The translations under genes and the position numbers were made by a program. The notes beneath the pieces are model-generated. The model had not been told where the DNA came from. It did not search any database and saw only the letters and a list, made by a program, of their open reading frames with translations. A stretch of 40,395 nt of DNA from G020348385 sp964580235 (GTDB lineage: Bacteria; Acidobacteriota; Aminicenantia; Aminicenantales; Aminicenantaceae), in the NCBI GenBank assembly GCA_964580235.1, contig CAZOJY010000020.1, positions 1 through 40,395 of the forward strand, written 5' to 3'. Shown here one piece after another: positions 1 to 7,341 of the stretch (the first letter of the stretch is position 1; each line of letters opens with the position of its first letter).

Positions 1-2
1 GG

Positions 3-389
3 GAACTGGTGAAAAAGAATGTAAAATCTGGGAAGACAGGTCGGGAGCAGCTGGATAATTTAAAGCGATTGGTGGCAAAAGCAGGATATGTCTACACCGA
101 AGAGGAACAGCCCAGCTCCGTCGAAGGCATCGAGGTCAATATCGGCATGCATGCTGCCGGTAACCTGGGGCATGATGTCGGGGGCGCTTTGTTTGAAATC
201 TTCCCGCTGCGTACGACCTATGAAATTAGACCTAACAGCCTCATCGCGTTTGAATTCATTGTGTTCACACCTGCTGCCGAATGGGGCGGCAGCAAGGTTC
301 CGGTCTGCATCGAGGAAAATGCGCTGATAACAGAACACAGAATCGAATGGGTCCACCCCCCTCAAAACCGTATCTTGGTGATCAGGTGA
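3..389 (+). CDS. M24-family (aminopeptidase P/prolidase-like) protein, C-terminal part (M24-D)
   Basis: The reading frame is open to the left edge, so this is only the last ~129 residues of a longer gene. It aligns along its length with the C-termini of three M24-like proteins further on (9275-10696, 11591-12952, 12990-14363), each about 460 residues. Visible pita-bread-fold motifs are GMHAAGN (third metal ligand, His), AFEFIVF (Glu) and VCIEENALIT (last Glu), so the three C-terminal metal ligands are all present, unlike in paralogues A and B. The family hydrolyses Xaa-Pro bonds or is degenerate; the substrate here is unknown. It ends in PQNRILVIR, matching the paralogues' IYIIR/IMIIH ends. 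It lies on the opposite strand from its relatives. The GTG at 9 is an internal codon, not a start. Confidence 0.8.
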   Translation, partial: ELVKKNVKSGKTGREQLDNLKRLVAKAGYVYTEEEQPSSVEGIEVNIGMHAAGNLGHDVGGALFEIFPLRTTYEIRPNSLIAFEFIVFTPAAEWGGSKVPVCIEENALITEHRIEWVHPPQNRILVIR

Positions 390-490
390 TTGGATAACCT
401 GGGCCAGTCCAGTTTGTAAGGATAAAATGCGGACACATGTCATTATCTGGTGTCGAATGATTTACATATCGATTCAATAAGGAGGCATTT

Positions 491-1327
491 ATGAAAAAAA
501 TATGTGTTCTTTTTATTTCGTTTGTTATCCTGTTTTTTGTAAGTTGTAGCCCCGAAAAGGGTGAAGTTGAGCAGGAAACAAAAACGGTTAGATTCACTAA
601 GCAGATCGATGTTTTTGGCGTTCTTGTCTATGCCACAGAAAACGTTGCCGACGAGAAAATGCTCCATGCCGCCAATATGATGGCAGAATATCTGGACAAT
701 GACGAGGATGGCATCCCGGATAATCAACTTGTCGTCGATGCGTTGGTGAGACACAACACGGCCCTTGTCATGGGAAAAGACGAAGACGAAATGCATTCAA
801 TAGACAGAAGTGCTCTTCCTCCAGGCGAAAAACAGGGCCTTTGGGACGAAGAAACAATCCCGGGAGGTGCTGAACGCGGAGTGTTCGATGCCGCACTGGA
901 AGAGATCATCCATCCGATCACCTATGTGGGTTATGGCACAGCCTATCCGGAAGTGTTCGGGACAGACCCTGGTTCAGAAGTGGGAAATATCATGGATGAG
1001 GCCAGAGGAGGGCATTTCGAGGGAGTCCCGGAAAAATACCCCGAAAACGCATGGTATACCTACTATGATGAAACATGCGATTATGAATGCCAGATCACAG
1101 AGTACATTTACTGGGCCCTTACATCCATCCTGGGTGCACAGGATTTTCCCGGAAGATTAGAGCAAATCCAGGAGGAATGGAGATACAACACCAGGGAAAA
1201 AGTGGAAAAGGGAGATCCCAAAATTTATGCTTTGCTGACCGATCCCTTGTACAAATTCCCGACAGTTTTACCCGACGGAATTTATCAGGCGAAAACATTC
1301 ACGATTGAAAAGTTTCAGATAGAATAA
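491..1327 (+). CDS. Lipoprotein with a calcium-binding-type DxDxDG loop, function unknown
   Basis: 278 residues. The N-terminus MKKICVLFISFVILFFVSC is a lipoprotein signal with Cys19 as lipidation site, so the protein is probably envelope-anchored. An AAGGAGG Shine-Dalgarno lies 7 bases before the ATG. Residues 69-77 (DNDEDGIPD) fit the D-x-D-x-D-G-x-x-D loop of EF-hand or thrombospondin-3-type calcium sites. A later stretch, EEIIH at 137-141, followed by many conserved-looking Gly, Trp, Tyr and acidic positions and a CDYEC pair near 197-201, suggests a compact enzyme-like or metal-binding domain. I cannot name a family. It follows the partial M24 gene by ~100 bp on the same strand and may be co-expressed with it. 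Confidence 0.75.
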   Translation: MKKICVLFISFVILFFVSCSPEKGEVEQETKTVRFTKQIDVFGVLVYATENVADEKMLHAANMMAEYLDNDEDGIPDNQLVVDALVRHNTALVMGKDEDEMHSIDRSALPPGEKQGLWDEETIPGGAERGVFDAALEEIIHPITYVGYGTAYPEVFGTDPGSEVGNIMDEARGGHFEGVPEKYPENAWYTYYDETCDYECQITEYIYWALTSILGAQDFPGRLEQIQEEWRYNTREKVEKGDPKIYALLTDPLYKFPTVLPDGIYQAKTFTIEKFQIE

Positions 1328-1349
1328 TCAGATCCGATAGTAATATTTA

Positions 1350-1610
1350 TTAGCCGCCTCCGCTTATCGGGATAAAGGCGATCACATCGTCTTTTTTTAA
1401 GAGCTCACCGCTTTTTATGAAGGCGTCGGAAAATATTTTATTGATGAAAATCCTTGTGCTTTTTTCCAGGTTGTCCTTCCAGGGAATGTGAAACTTCGCG
1501 ATGAGGATGTCGATAGCCCGGCTGGGATCGGGAGGAAGTTCCATGCGGATTTCCCTTTGTCCGGAGTACCTCTGCATTCGTGTAATAAAACGGACCTTGA
1601 CAGATACCAT
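1350..1610 (-). CDS. MoaD/ThiS-like sulfur-carrier protein
   Basis: 86 residues, the usual size of ubiquitin-like sulfur carriers. It starts VKVRFITRMQRYSG and ends KKDDVIAFIPISGGG. The D-x-V-x-x-x-P-x-x-GG C-terminus is the hallmark of MoaD/ThiS proteins, whose terminal Gly is thiocarboxylated and donates sulfur for molybdopterin or thiazole synthesis, or for other sulfur-insertion chemistry. A third Gly ends the chain; most members end in GG. No MoaE, MoeB/ThiF or ThiG partner is in the window, so the acceptor pathway is unknown. No clear Shine-Dalgarno precedes the ATG at 1610. It lies 99 bp after the stop of the membrane-protein gene on the same strand. Confidence 0.75.
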   Translation of the reverse strand: MVSVKVRFITRMQRYSGQREIRMELPPDPSRAIDILIAKFHIPWKDNLEKSTRIFINKIFSDAFIKSGELLKKDDVIAFIPISGGG

Positions 1611-1708
1611 GATGAAACTTATCTAGCATAAAGCCATATTCGAGTCAACACCGCACAGGATGAGCGGGCGATCTTAGGGCATTTGTGGGCAAGCACTTAG
1701 AGATGGTA

Positions 1709-2395
1709 TCAGACTAAAAGCCTTGCTAAAGTCCAAAGAACGATTGAGCCAAGGAATGTGCCGGCATAAGACCATCGTGGGCGGGATTCGGCGAAAAGCT
1801 CCCCTTTTTTTCCGATCCAAAATCCCACGGGTGCCACAACGGCTGCCAGCAAAGCGCTGATACTTCCATTGACGATGATGTGGTTTGCCACTCTTGGAAG
1901 TCCTCCTGCAACCCAGTATTTGTTACGGAAGATGTAAGTGATCAGAATGGCAAATTGAGCGTTATTTCCATAAGCGCTTACCCCCCCGATAAGGCTGTAT
2001 TTCAGCAGTGCTTTTTCTTTGTTCTTTAAAAACACAGAAATTAAGACATCAAAAGTTAGGCCCAAGAGAAAGATTCCAAGAAGGTGGCAGTAAGAAGGGG
2101 CCGCGTTTACCAGGCGGAAGAGAACGGCAAAAATCCCGATCAGAGTCGAAGAGCCTGGTCTATTGAACATGCCGCGTGCCATTGCCAATATAAAAAGTGC
2201 AGAGACCGAGAGAAATACAGATGGATTTGGCGCTTCAATCCTGTATAAAATTTCTCCCGTCACAACTTCATTTATCCCCCAGATTGAGCCGAAAAAAAAT
2301 AGCCACAATAGAGGCCGAGGAGATGTAGAAAAAGAAAGCATTTTCATCAAACTTGTCACTTTTTCCAGGGCATTTATGGACAAATTGTATATCAC
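1709..2395 (-). CDS. Polytopic membrane protein, function unknown
   Basis: 228 residues with about six or seven hydrophobic helices, roughly 27-47, 57-75, 80-97, 100-120, 130-150, 165-190 and 205-226. Size and composition resemble small integral-membrane transport subunits such as ECF-type S components, but no diagnostic motif is seen, so this is only a suggestion. The listed start is GTG at 2395. An in-frame ATG (MKMLSFSTSP) 16 codons later, just before the first helix, is an alternative with a weak GGAAAAAG site upstream. It begins 21 bp after the stop of the MATE-like gene, so the two are probably co-transcribed. Confidence 0.6.
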   Translation of the reverse strand: MIYNLSINALEKVTSLMKMLSFSTSPRPLLWLFFFGSIWGINEVVTGEILYRIEAPNPSVFLSVSALFILAMARGMFNRPGSSTLIGIFAVLFRLVNAAPSYCHLLGIFLLGLTFDVLISVFLKNKEKALLKYSLIGGVSAYGNNAQFAILITYIFRNKYWVAGGLPRVANHIIVNGSISALLAAVVAPVGFWIGKKGELFAESRPRWSYAGTFLGSIVLWTLARLLV

Positions 2396-2416
2396 AGGGG
2401 ATATAAGATGTCAAAT

Positions 2417-3745
2417 TCATATAATTTTCAGGTCATTCCGGAGGACTTTTTTACAAGGGAAAAATAGATATCCATTGGCCAACAGGCGGCCCGTCATGAT
2501 GGCCAGAGCGGCTGCGATGGCTCCTACGAAATGGAGCCAAACCGTCGTCATGATGAGGAGGAAAAAGATTGTGAGGACCTCGAGCGAGGTGGCGATCGTA
2601 ATGGCTGAGGTTTTTGAATTTTTGACGAGCATGGCTCTCTGGAAGGAGATTAGAAGCGTCAATCCCGGCAGCAAACTGAGAATTTGAGCGGGAAATCGGG
2701 CAAAATTCGTTAATTCCAAAGTTAGCCCGGAGACTTTGTTGAACCATACAAAAGATAAGGGACTGAAAGTTATCAAAGAGAGGGCTACGACAACCGAAAA
2801 ACCAAGAAACAACGCAAAATTTCGCAGGATTTTAAAGTTTTTATTATGCTCTCCCAACAGCGCAATCCCCACTTCCTGGAAAGATAAACCCATGCTCCTG
2901 AAAATGAATACCAGTGAGTTGATAACGGGAAGAACGGCCAAAGATTCGATCGGCATACGGCTTTGTCCCATGAAGAACGTGACAAGAGGTTGAACGCCCA
3001 GGCTTAGGATAGAGGTTAAGGCCAATGGATAATAGAATTTTCTGATGTATCTGTAGCTTAAGCGCTGGTTTTCCCGGGCAATTAAGTCTGTTGATATAAA
3101 TCGCTTGACGGTATGATAAGACATTAACCTCACTGTCACCGCTTCTGCTACAACAGATAAAGAAAGAGACAGGGTTCCCACCAAGGCCCCATTCATATTG
3201 AAGAAAAAATAACACATTAAGGCTGTTGTGGCCATCGTAGAAAGCCGGATTATTGTGCCATAAGCCACTCGCCTGGTCAGATGGCTCCTGATGAGCAGAC
3301 CTTGGTAAAAGCGGCGGTAACCGATGGACCCTGGCCACACCAGAAGAGCAATACACGCTTGATGAGTCATATCGGCAACGTTTTGAGGCAGTCCGATCAG
3401 TCTCTGCACGATGAAGTAAAAAACAGGCGGAATAACGAAAAAAATCATGATCAAGGTGCAGATGCCGTTCAGTGCAAATGTGAAATTTCTTAATTTGAGA
3501 TAGGAATCTCTATCACGGACCAGGGCTGTCGATGCGCTCATGATCATTATGATTGGCGCTTCGATAAGCACACCAAAAGAATAGGCCACTCCATAAGCGG
3601 CCAGATTGTATTTGGGATCTGCGAGTCTCGCAATGATGGCAGCAAGAAAGGGCCCTTCGGTGGCCATCATCAGCCATGTGGCTGCCAGTGGAACCCAGAA
3701 GATGAAGATTTTTTTGTATGTAAGATTTCCCCTTTCGTCGATCAT
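2417..3745 (-). CDS. MATE/MOP-superfamily multidrug-type exporter
   Basis: 442 residues with ~12 predicted membrane helices and no signal peptide. The N-terminal half contains the P-L-A-A-T-W-L-M-M-A-T-E-G-P-F-L helix, and the arrangement repeats in two six-helix halves as in MATE/MOP-type carriers (including ANKH-like members), which export organic compounds or ions using Na+ or H+ gradients. The cargo cannot be told from sequence. The ATG at 3745 fits the start of helix 1. The first ~30 codons plus upstream DNA recur in a decayed copy at 16537-16600 (26 bp identical), so a paralogue once lay next to the TRAP operon. It lies in the same minus-strand run as the peptidases and SSS symporter. 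Confidence 0.75.
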   Translation of the reverse strand: MIDERGNLTYKKIFIFWVPLAATWLMMATEGPFLAAIIARLADPKYNLAAYGVAYSFGVLIEAPIIMIMSASTALVRDRDSYLKLRNFTFALNGICTLIMIFFVIPPVFYFIVQRLIGLPQNVADMTHQACIALLVWPGSIGYRRFYQGLLIRSHLTRRVAYGTIIRLSTMATTALMCYFFFNMNGALVGTLSLSLSVVAEAVTVRLMSYHTVKRFISTDLIARENQRLSYRYIRKFYYPLALTSILSLGVQPLVTFFMGQSRMPIESLAVLPVINSLVFIFRSMGLSFQEVGIALLGEHNKNFKILRNFALFLGFSVVVALSLITFSPLSFVWFNKVSGLTLELTNFARFPAQILSLLPGLTLLISFQRAMLVKNSKTSAITIATSLEVLTIFFLLIMTTVWLHFVGAIAAALAIMTGRLLANGYLFFPCKKVLRNDLKII

Positions 3746-3879
3746 AGCGTTCCAGTTTAAAAAGTTTGGATAAAAGAAGCAAATCCAGGATTTTTGGATT
3801 GAGTTAGAGTGGTTCTTGAAAATATGCCGAAGAAGATTATATATTTTTTTTGTATTTTTTAGCTGAATTGAAGGGAGAA

Positions 3880-4050
3880 TTGTTTAATGGCAATCGATAT
3901 GAACCTGGGTTTTTTGGACCTGTCTCTCCTTCCCGAAGCACATAGGCAAGTCCGTATATGTGCGTCGAATAGCTCCCTGCGCTCGCACCACAGATCAAAC
4001 CGATCATATCGCCTCCACGGTCTGTGAAGATGAGAACTCCTTTCAATTAC
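3880..4050 (-). pseudogene. Decayed M24-family gene remnant
   Basis: This 310-bp gap between the symporter and the MATE-like gene is not empty. Reading down the minus strand from 4046 gives GVLIFTDRGGD, matching the VFIFTDRGDRIER block of the M24 paralogues; then LIC and YVLREGETG, matching LICLQ and GYVLRKGETELPP of paralogue A; then, in another frame, KKPRF, matching the KKTQVHLDLHAMG block. At DNA level, TGAACCTGGGTTTTTTGG is shared with 11849-11867 in paralogue B. The blocks are in the right order, but about 200 intervening residues are deleted and at least one frameshift is present. It is a fossil of another M24 copy. The remaining ~130 bases to 3746 are A/T-rich with nothing recognisable. 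Confidence 0.75.
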
Positions 4051-4055
4051 GGATT

Positions 4056-5744
4056 TCATTTTAAAATCCAGACAAATGCAGCGATCAATAATCCTACGGC
4101 CACCCAGGTAGCAAGAAATCCCAGCACACTAACAAGGCTGGGTTTTGTGATCTCAAAATCAGGATGTTTGATTAAAACGTTTCGCGGAGCAGGTTTTGTG
4201 CTTTCTGGAAGGGTGAGGGGTTCGACTTCCGGTTCATTCGGTTCCACGGGAGTCCGAATACATTCATACACGCGATCCAGCTTTTCTTTATCCTGTGGTT
4301 TTGTAAAAAGACTCACCCCCACCATGACAGCCAGCCCAACTGCCAAGTAAAGGATCATCTGCCATGGCAGAGAAAGTTGGCCTTCATAGAGCATGAAATC
4401 CGGAAGAAAACGAGCAAAATGAGCATTGAAGTCCCAGCCGATGAGATTGATCTTACTGGTGAAAAACCATACTGCAAAACTGCTTATGGTCGAAGCCCAG
4501 GCAGCTGCAGCAGTCGCTTTCCTCCAGAAAAAACTTAGCCATATGGCAATTCCCATCATAGCCTGCACTCTCCAGAAAATCTCTAAACCCTGTACGACAC
4601 TCGAGAAACGGAACGCGAATATGATTCCAAAGGCAACAACAGCAACAGATGTGATTCTTCCTATCAGGATATAGTGCTTTTCGTCCCGATTTGGCTTGAT
4701 TAGAGGTTTATAAATGTTTTCTGTAAACAGTGCGGCTGAGGAGACCATAAAGCAATCGCAGGAACTCATGACAGCTGCCAGCATGGAAGCAATAAAAAGC
4801 CCGACAAGACCCGGTGCTATCGCTGGCAGTAAATCATGTGCCATCAAACCATAAACATAATCTATATGGATAGTTTTACCCAGGTATAAACCTATTCCGC
4901 ACAAACCTGTCAGAACCCATGAGATCGTGCAAATGCGTTTAAGCAGCATTCCGCCCACAAGCCCAATTCTTGCTTCCTGCTCAGTTTTGCCGGCACCGCA
5001 CATGGCCATGGAATACGGAGCCGTCACCCAACCAATAAGTGCATTAAGAGCGATTATTATGACATAGAGTGTCGTGATCTCACCGGGAGTCACGATCTCG
5101 AAAATGGCCGGATTTTTAACAATGGCTTTTAATCCTCCCAGGCCTCCCACTGCTTTTAAAGCAAAAGGTAAAATCAGAAAAGAGAACATAATTGTTAAAA
5201 TACCCTGAAAAAAGTCAGTTATAATGGCGGCATTCAATCCACCAGCCACACCATAAATCACAAACAGAACAGTCATCCCAAGTATGGCCAGAGCAGGGCT
5301 GATAACCCCACCTGTCACAGCCGTGATCACGGCGCTTGATGCCTTAAGAATGACACCGATGCTGACTGATAATTGTGCCATCCCGACCAGAGCAAAAAGG
5401 ACTGCTACACTGCCTCCATAACGCTTGAACAGATAATCGGCTGTTGTGACCGCTCTCATACGCCTGAATAGGGGAGATAGTAACCAATAAAAAGGTGTTG
5501 AAAACAACCATAACCATTGATACCATATACCGGACGCTCCGGACTGATAAGTTTTTGCAGCGACTGTGACCGCCTGATCGGTATTGGTTCCTGTCCCAAA
5601 TGTGAAAAACATCATCATGATCTTTCCGAATTTACGATCGCTGATAAAAAAGTTAGACGATGTCCTTACTTTTTTGGCAGACCAGACCCCCACCAGTGTT
5701 ACACCGATCAGATACACAAGAACGACCAGCCAATCAAGAAACAT
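4056..5744 (-). CDS. Sodium:solute symporter (SSS family)
   Basis: 562 residues with ~13 membrane helices. The N-terminus (LDWLVVLVYLIGVTLVGVW) and the segments TADYLFKRYGG, YGVAGGLNAAIITDFFQG and LPAIAPGLVGLFIASMLAAVMSSCDCFM are typical of SSS carriers; the last corresponds to the conserved Na2-site helix. An extra hydrophobic helix closes the C-terminus after a soluble stretch at ~480-535. It would import a small organic solute such as an amino acid, sugar or carboxylate with Na+. The ATG at 5744 overlaps the end of the DUF885-like gene by 11 bp, so translation is probably coupled. Context suggests an amino-acid or small-peptide cargo (inference). Confidence 0.85.
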   Translation of the reverse strand: MFLDWLVVLVYLIGVTLVGVWSAKKVRTSSNFFISDRKFGKIMMMFFTFGTGTNTDQAVTVAAKTYQSGASGIWYQWLWLFSTPFYWLLSPLFRRMRAVTTADYLFKRYGGSVAVLFALVGMAQLSVSIGVILKASSAVITAVTGGVISPALAILGMTVLFVIYGVAGGLNAAIITDFFQGILTIMFSFLILPFALKAVGGLGGLKAIVKNPAIFEIVTPGEITTLYVIIIALNALIGWVTAPYSMAMCGAGKTEQEARIGLVGGMLLKRICTISWVLTGLCGIGLYLGKTIHIDYVYGLMAHDLLPAIAPGLVGLFIASMLAAVMSSCDCFMVSSAALFTENIYKPLIKPNRDEKHYILIGRITSVAVVAFGIIFAFRFSSVVQGLEIFWRVQAMMGIAIWLSFFWRKATAAAAWASTISSFAVWFFTSKINLIGWDFNAHFARFLPDFMLYEGQLSLPWQMILYLAVGLAVMVGVSLFTKPQDKEKLDRVYECIRTPVEPNEPEVEPLTLPESTKPAPRNVLIKHPDFEITKPSLVSVLGFLATWVAVGLLIAAFVWILK

Positions 5745-7341
5745 CGTTGATATCCATCAGGAATTTCACCTGATCTTCAAAGCCGGTTAACTCCCATCGT
5801 GTCAAGGAAATAGGGATGATACCACCACCCATGAATTCATCAAAGAATTGTCGTATGGTGAAGTTTTTGCCCAACTGTCTCGAACGTTCGGCCATGAGTT
5901 GCTGCACCATATTTTTTCCGGCAATGTAGTTCGTGCTGTGTCCTGGTGCACGCAGGGTTTCTTCGATGTCCCACCAAACGGCGTCACCATCTGCATCGGC
6001 CCATGGATAGGGGAGCCCTTCTGAAAAATATTTTATTCCATCCGATAATGTGTACTCGTTGCAGTGCATTCGCAAATCCGACAATGCACGGGCCGTGCGG
6101 AAAGCCAACCAGATGTAGGTGATCTCTTTTGATCTAGGCCGTTCATCGAATAAACCTGCCTGCATGAGCCATTCTTCTATACCGAATGCCAATGCTTCGG
6201 ACCTGGCTTCATGCATATCGAATAGGCGAATCTTACTGCGAATGGGCCGATCGTCGTGATTCTGATACCAGATTTTTCTGCCACCCACATAGTAATGGCC
6301 GAATATTACGTGGAGAACATTGGTCATCGGTTCACGATCATTGATCTGTTCGAAAAAACCACGATAGTTGGGCCTGAGGTAGGCGCTTTTTCCCCACATT
6401 CGCGGATATTGTTCAGGGGGGAGAGGCAGCAGATCCTCAGGGACAGTGATGATCTCTTGTTCACTAAGAAATTTCATGATCTTTGCCGCAGTTTCTTTCT
6501 GCCGTAGAAGATTTTCCTCTTTGCTCGATGTTAACTTAAAATCGGGAAGATTTCGGTTTTTGTGTTCTTCCAGCTTCAAAAAAGAAATGGCTCGATTGTA
6601 TTCGCATTGAATCATTGCATGAAGTTCACCCCATGTATAAGGAATGAGATGGACATTCTTCATCCACCAGTTATAGTTTTCCTTCCCTACTCCAGCTTGT
6701 GCGGTCATCTTACTTTTGTTTGCGATAAGCCAGTCGCGATAATCCTCTGTGGCGGTCTTCGCCTGTTCGAGACTCGGGAGCAGCTCAGGAAGGTGTTTGG
6801 CAAACTGAAGCGCAAAGCCGTTTAGGAATTGAATGTCTTTTTCCTTCACACGGATAGCTATTGTAGCGAGATCTCCGGCTGCTTCGGTTAGATTTGCCTT
6901 TGCTTGGGTAAAGAGCTTTGGGATCGCCTGCAGCTTCATTCGGAAATCGGAGGCTCCGTCTTCCGATAGAGGAACTTCCGGTTTATACAATCCCCAGTCG
7001 GACAAACTCCTCGAGTGGTGGACAAGGAGCCGGGGATAGATGCCGTCTGTAAGATTGTAAAAACCGGGATCACGAGCCCATGGCCGAAGAACCCGGTGGT
7101 CGAATTCTACGCCGTTCATCTCCGCGCGAACCACATGGTAATCGACTTTCTGAGTGACATCCCACCCACCACTATCGATCGCAGCAAGACGCTCTTGAAG
7201 CCGTCTCACACCGCGATATTGTTCTTCCATTGCGGCGGCCGAAAAGTCAGGGACTCCGTCAACAACAGAAGGTTTTATGAACTCGCGAAACTCTTCGAAC
7301 AAACTGACAAGGTCGGCATAATCACCAGATGATTTTTTCAT
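5734..7341 (-). CDS. DUF885-like metallopeptidase homologue with altered HExxxH motif (copy 1)
   Basis: 535 residues, helix-rich, no signal peptide, so probably cytoplasmic. It resembles DUF885-type putative zincins: an N-terminal helical part, YNWWMKNVHLIPYTWGEL at ~223-240, then the metal-site region followed by a downstream Glu-rich helix (EARSEALAFGIEEWLM). In the paralogue at 14360-15616 the site reads HECVGH; here it reads HVIFGH (H344, V345, H349), so the catalytic-Glu position is Val (GTA in the DNA). This copy may be inactive or changed in chemistry. Its ATG directly abuts the TAA of the S15 gene, and its 3' end overlaps the symporter, giving a tight S15 / DUF885 / SSS unit. The family name is less certain than the relationship between the two copies. 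Confidence 0.7.
   Translation of the reverse strand: MKKSSGDYADLVSLFEEFREFIKPSVVDGVPDFSAAAMEEQYRGVRRLQERLAAIDSGGWDVTQKVDYHVVRAEMNGVEFDHRVLRPWARDPGFYNLTDGIYPRLLVHHSRSLSDWGLYKPEVPLSEDGASDFRMKLQAIPKLFTQAKANLTEAAGDLATIAIRVKEKDIQFLNGFALQFAKHLPELLPSLEQAKTATEDYRDWLIANKSKMTAQAGVGKENYNWWMKNVHLIPYTWGELHAMIQCEYNRAISFLKLEEHKNRNLPDFKLTSSKEENLLRQKETAAKIMKFLSEQEIITVPEDLLPLPPEQYPRMWGKSAYLRPNYRGFFEQINDREPMTNVLHVIFGHYYVGGRKIWYQNHDDRPIRSKIRLFDMHEARSEALAFGIEEWLMQAGLFDERPRSKEITYIWLAFRTARALSDLRMHCNEYTLSDGIKYFSEGLPYPWADADGDAVWWDIEETLRAPGHSTNYIAGKNMVQQLMAERSRQLGKNFTIRQFFDEFMGGGIIPISLTRWELTGFEDQVKFLMDINDVS

Noticed and set aside
2163..2687. Plus-strand frame of 174 codons
   Set aside because: It lies antisense across the membrane-protein and MATE-like genes and has no protein-like composition.
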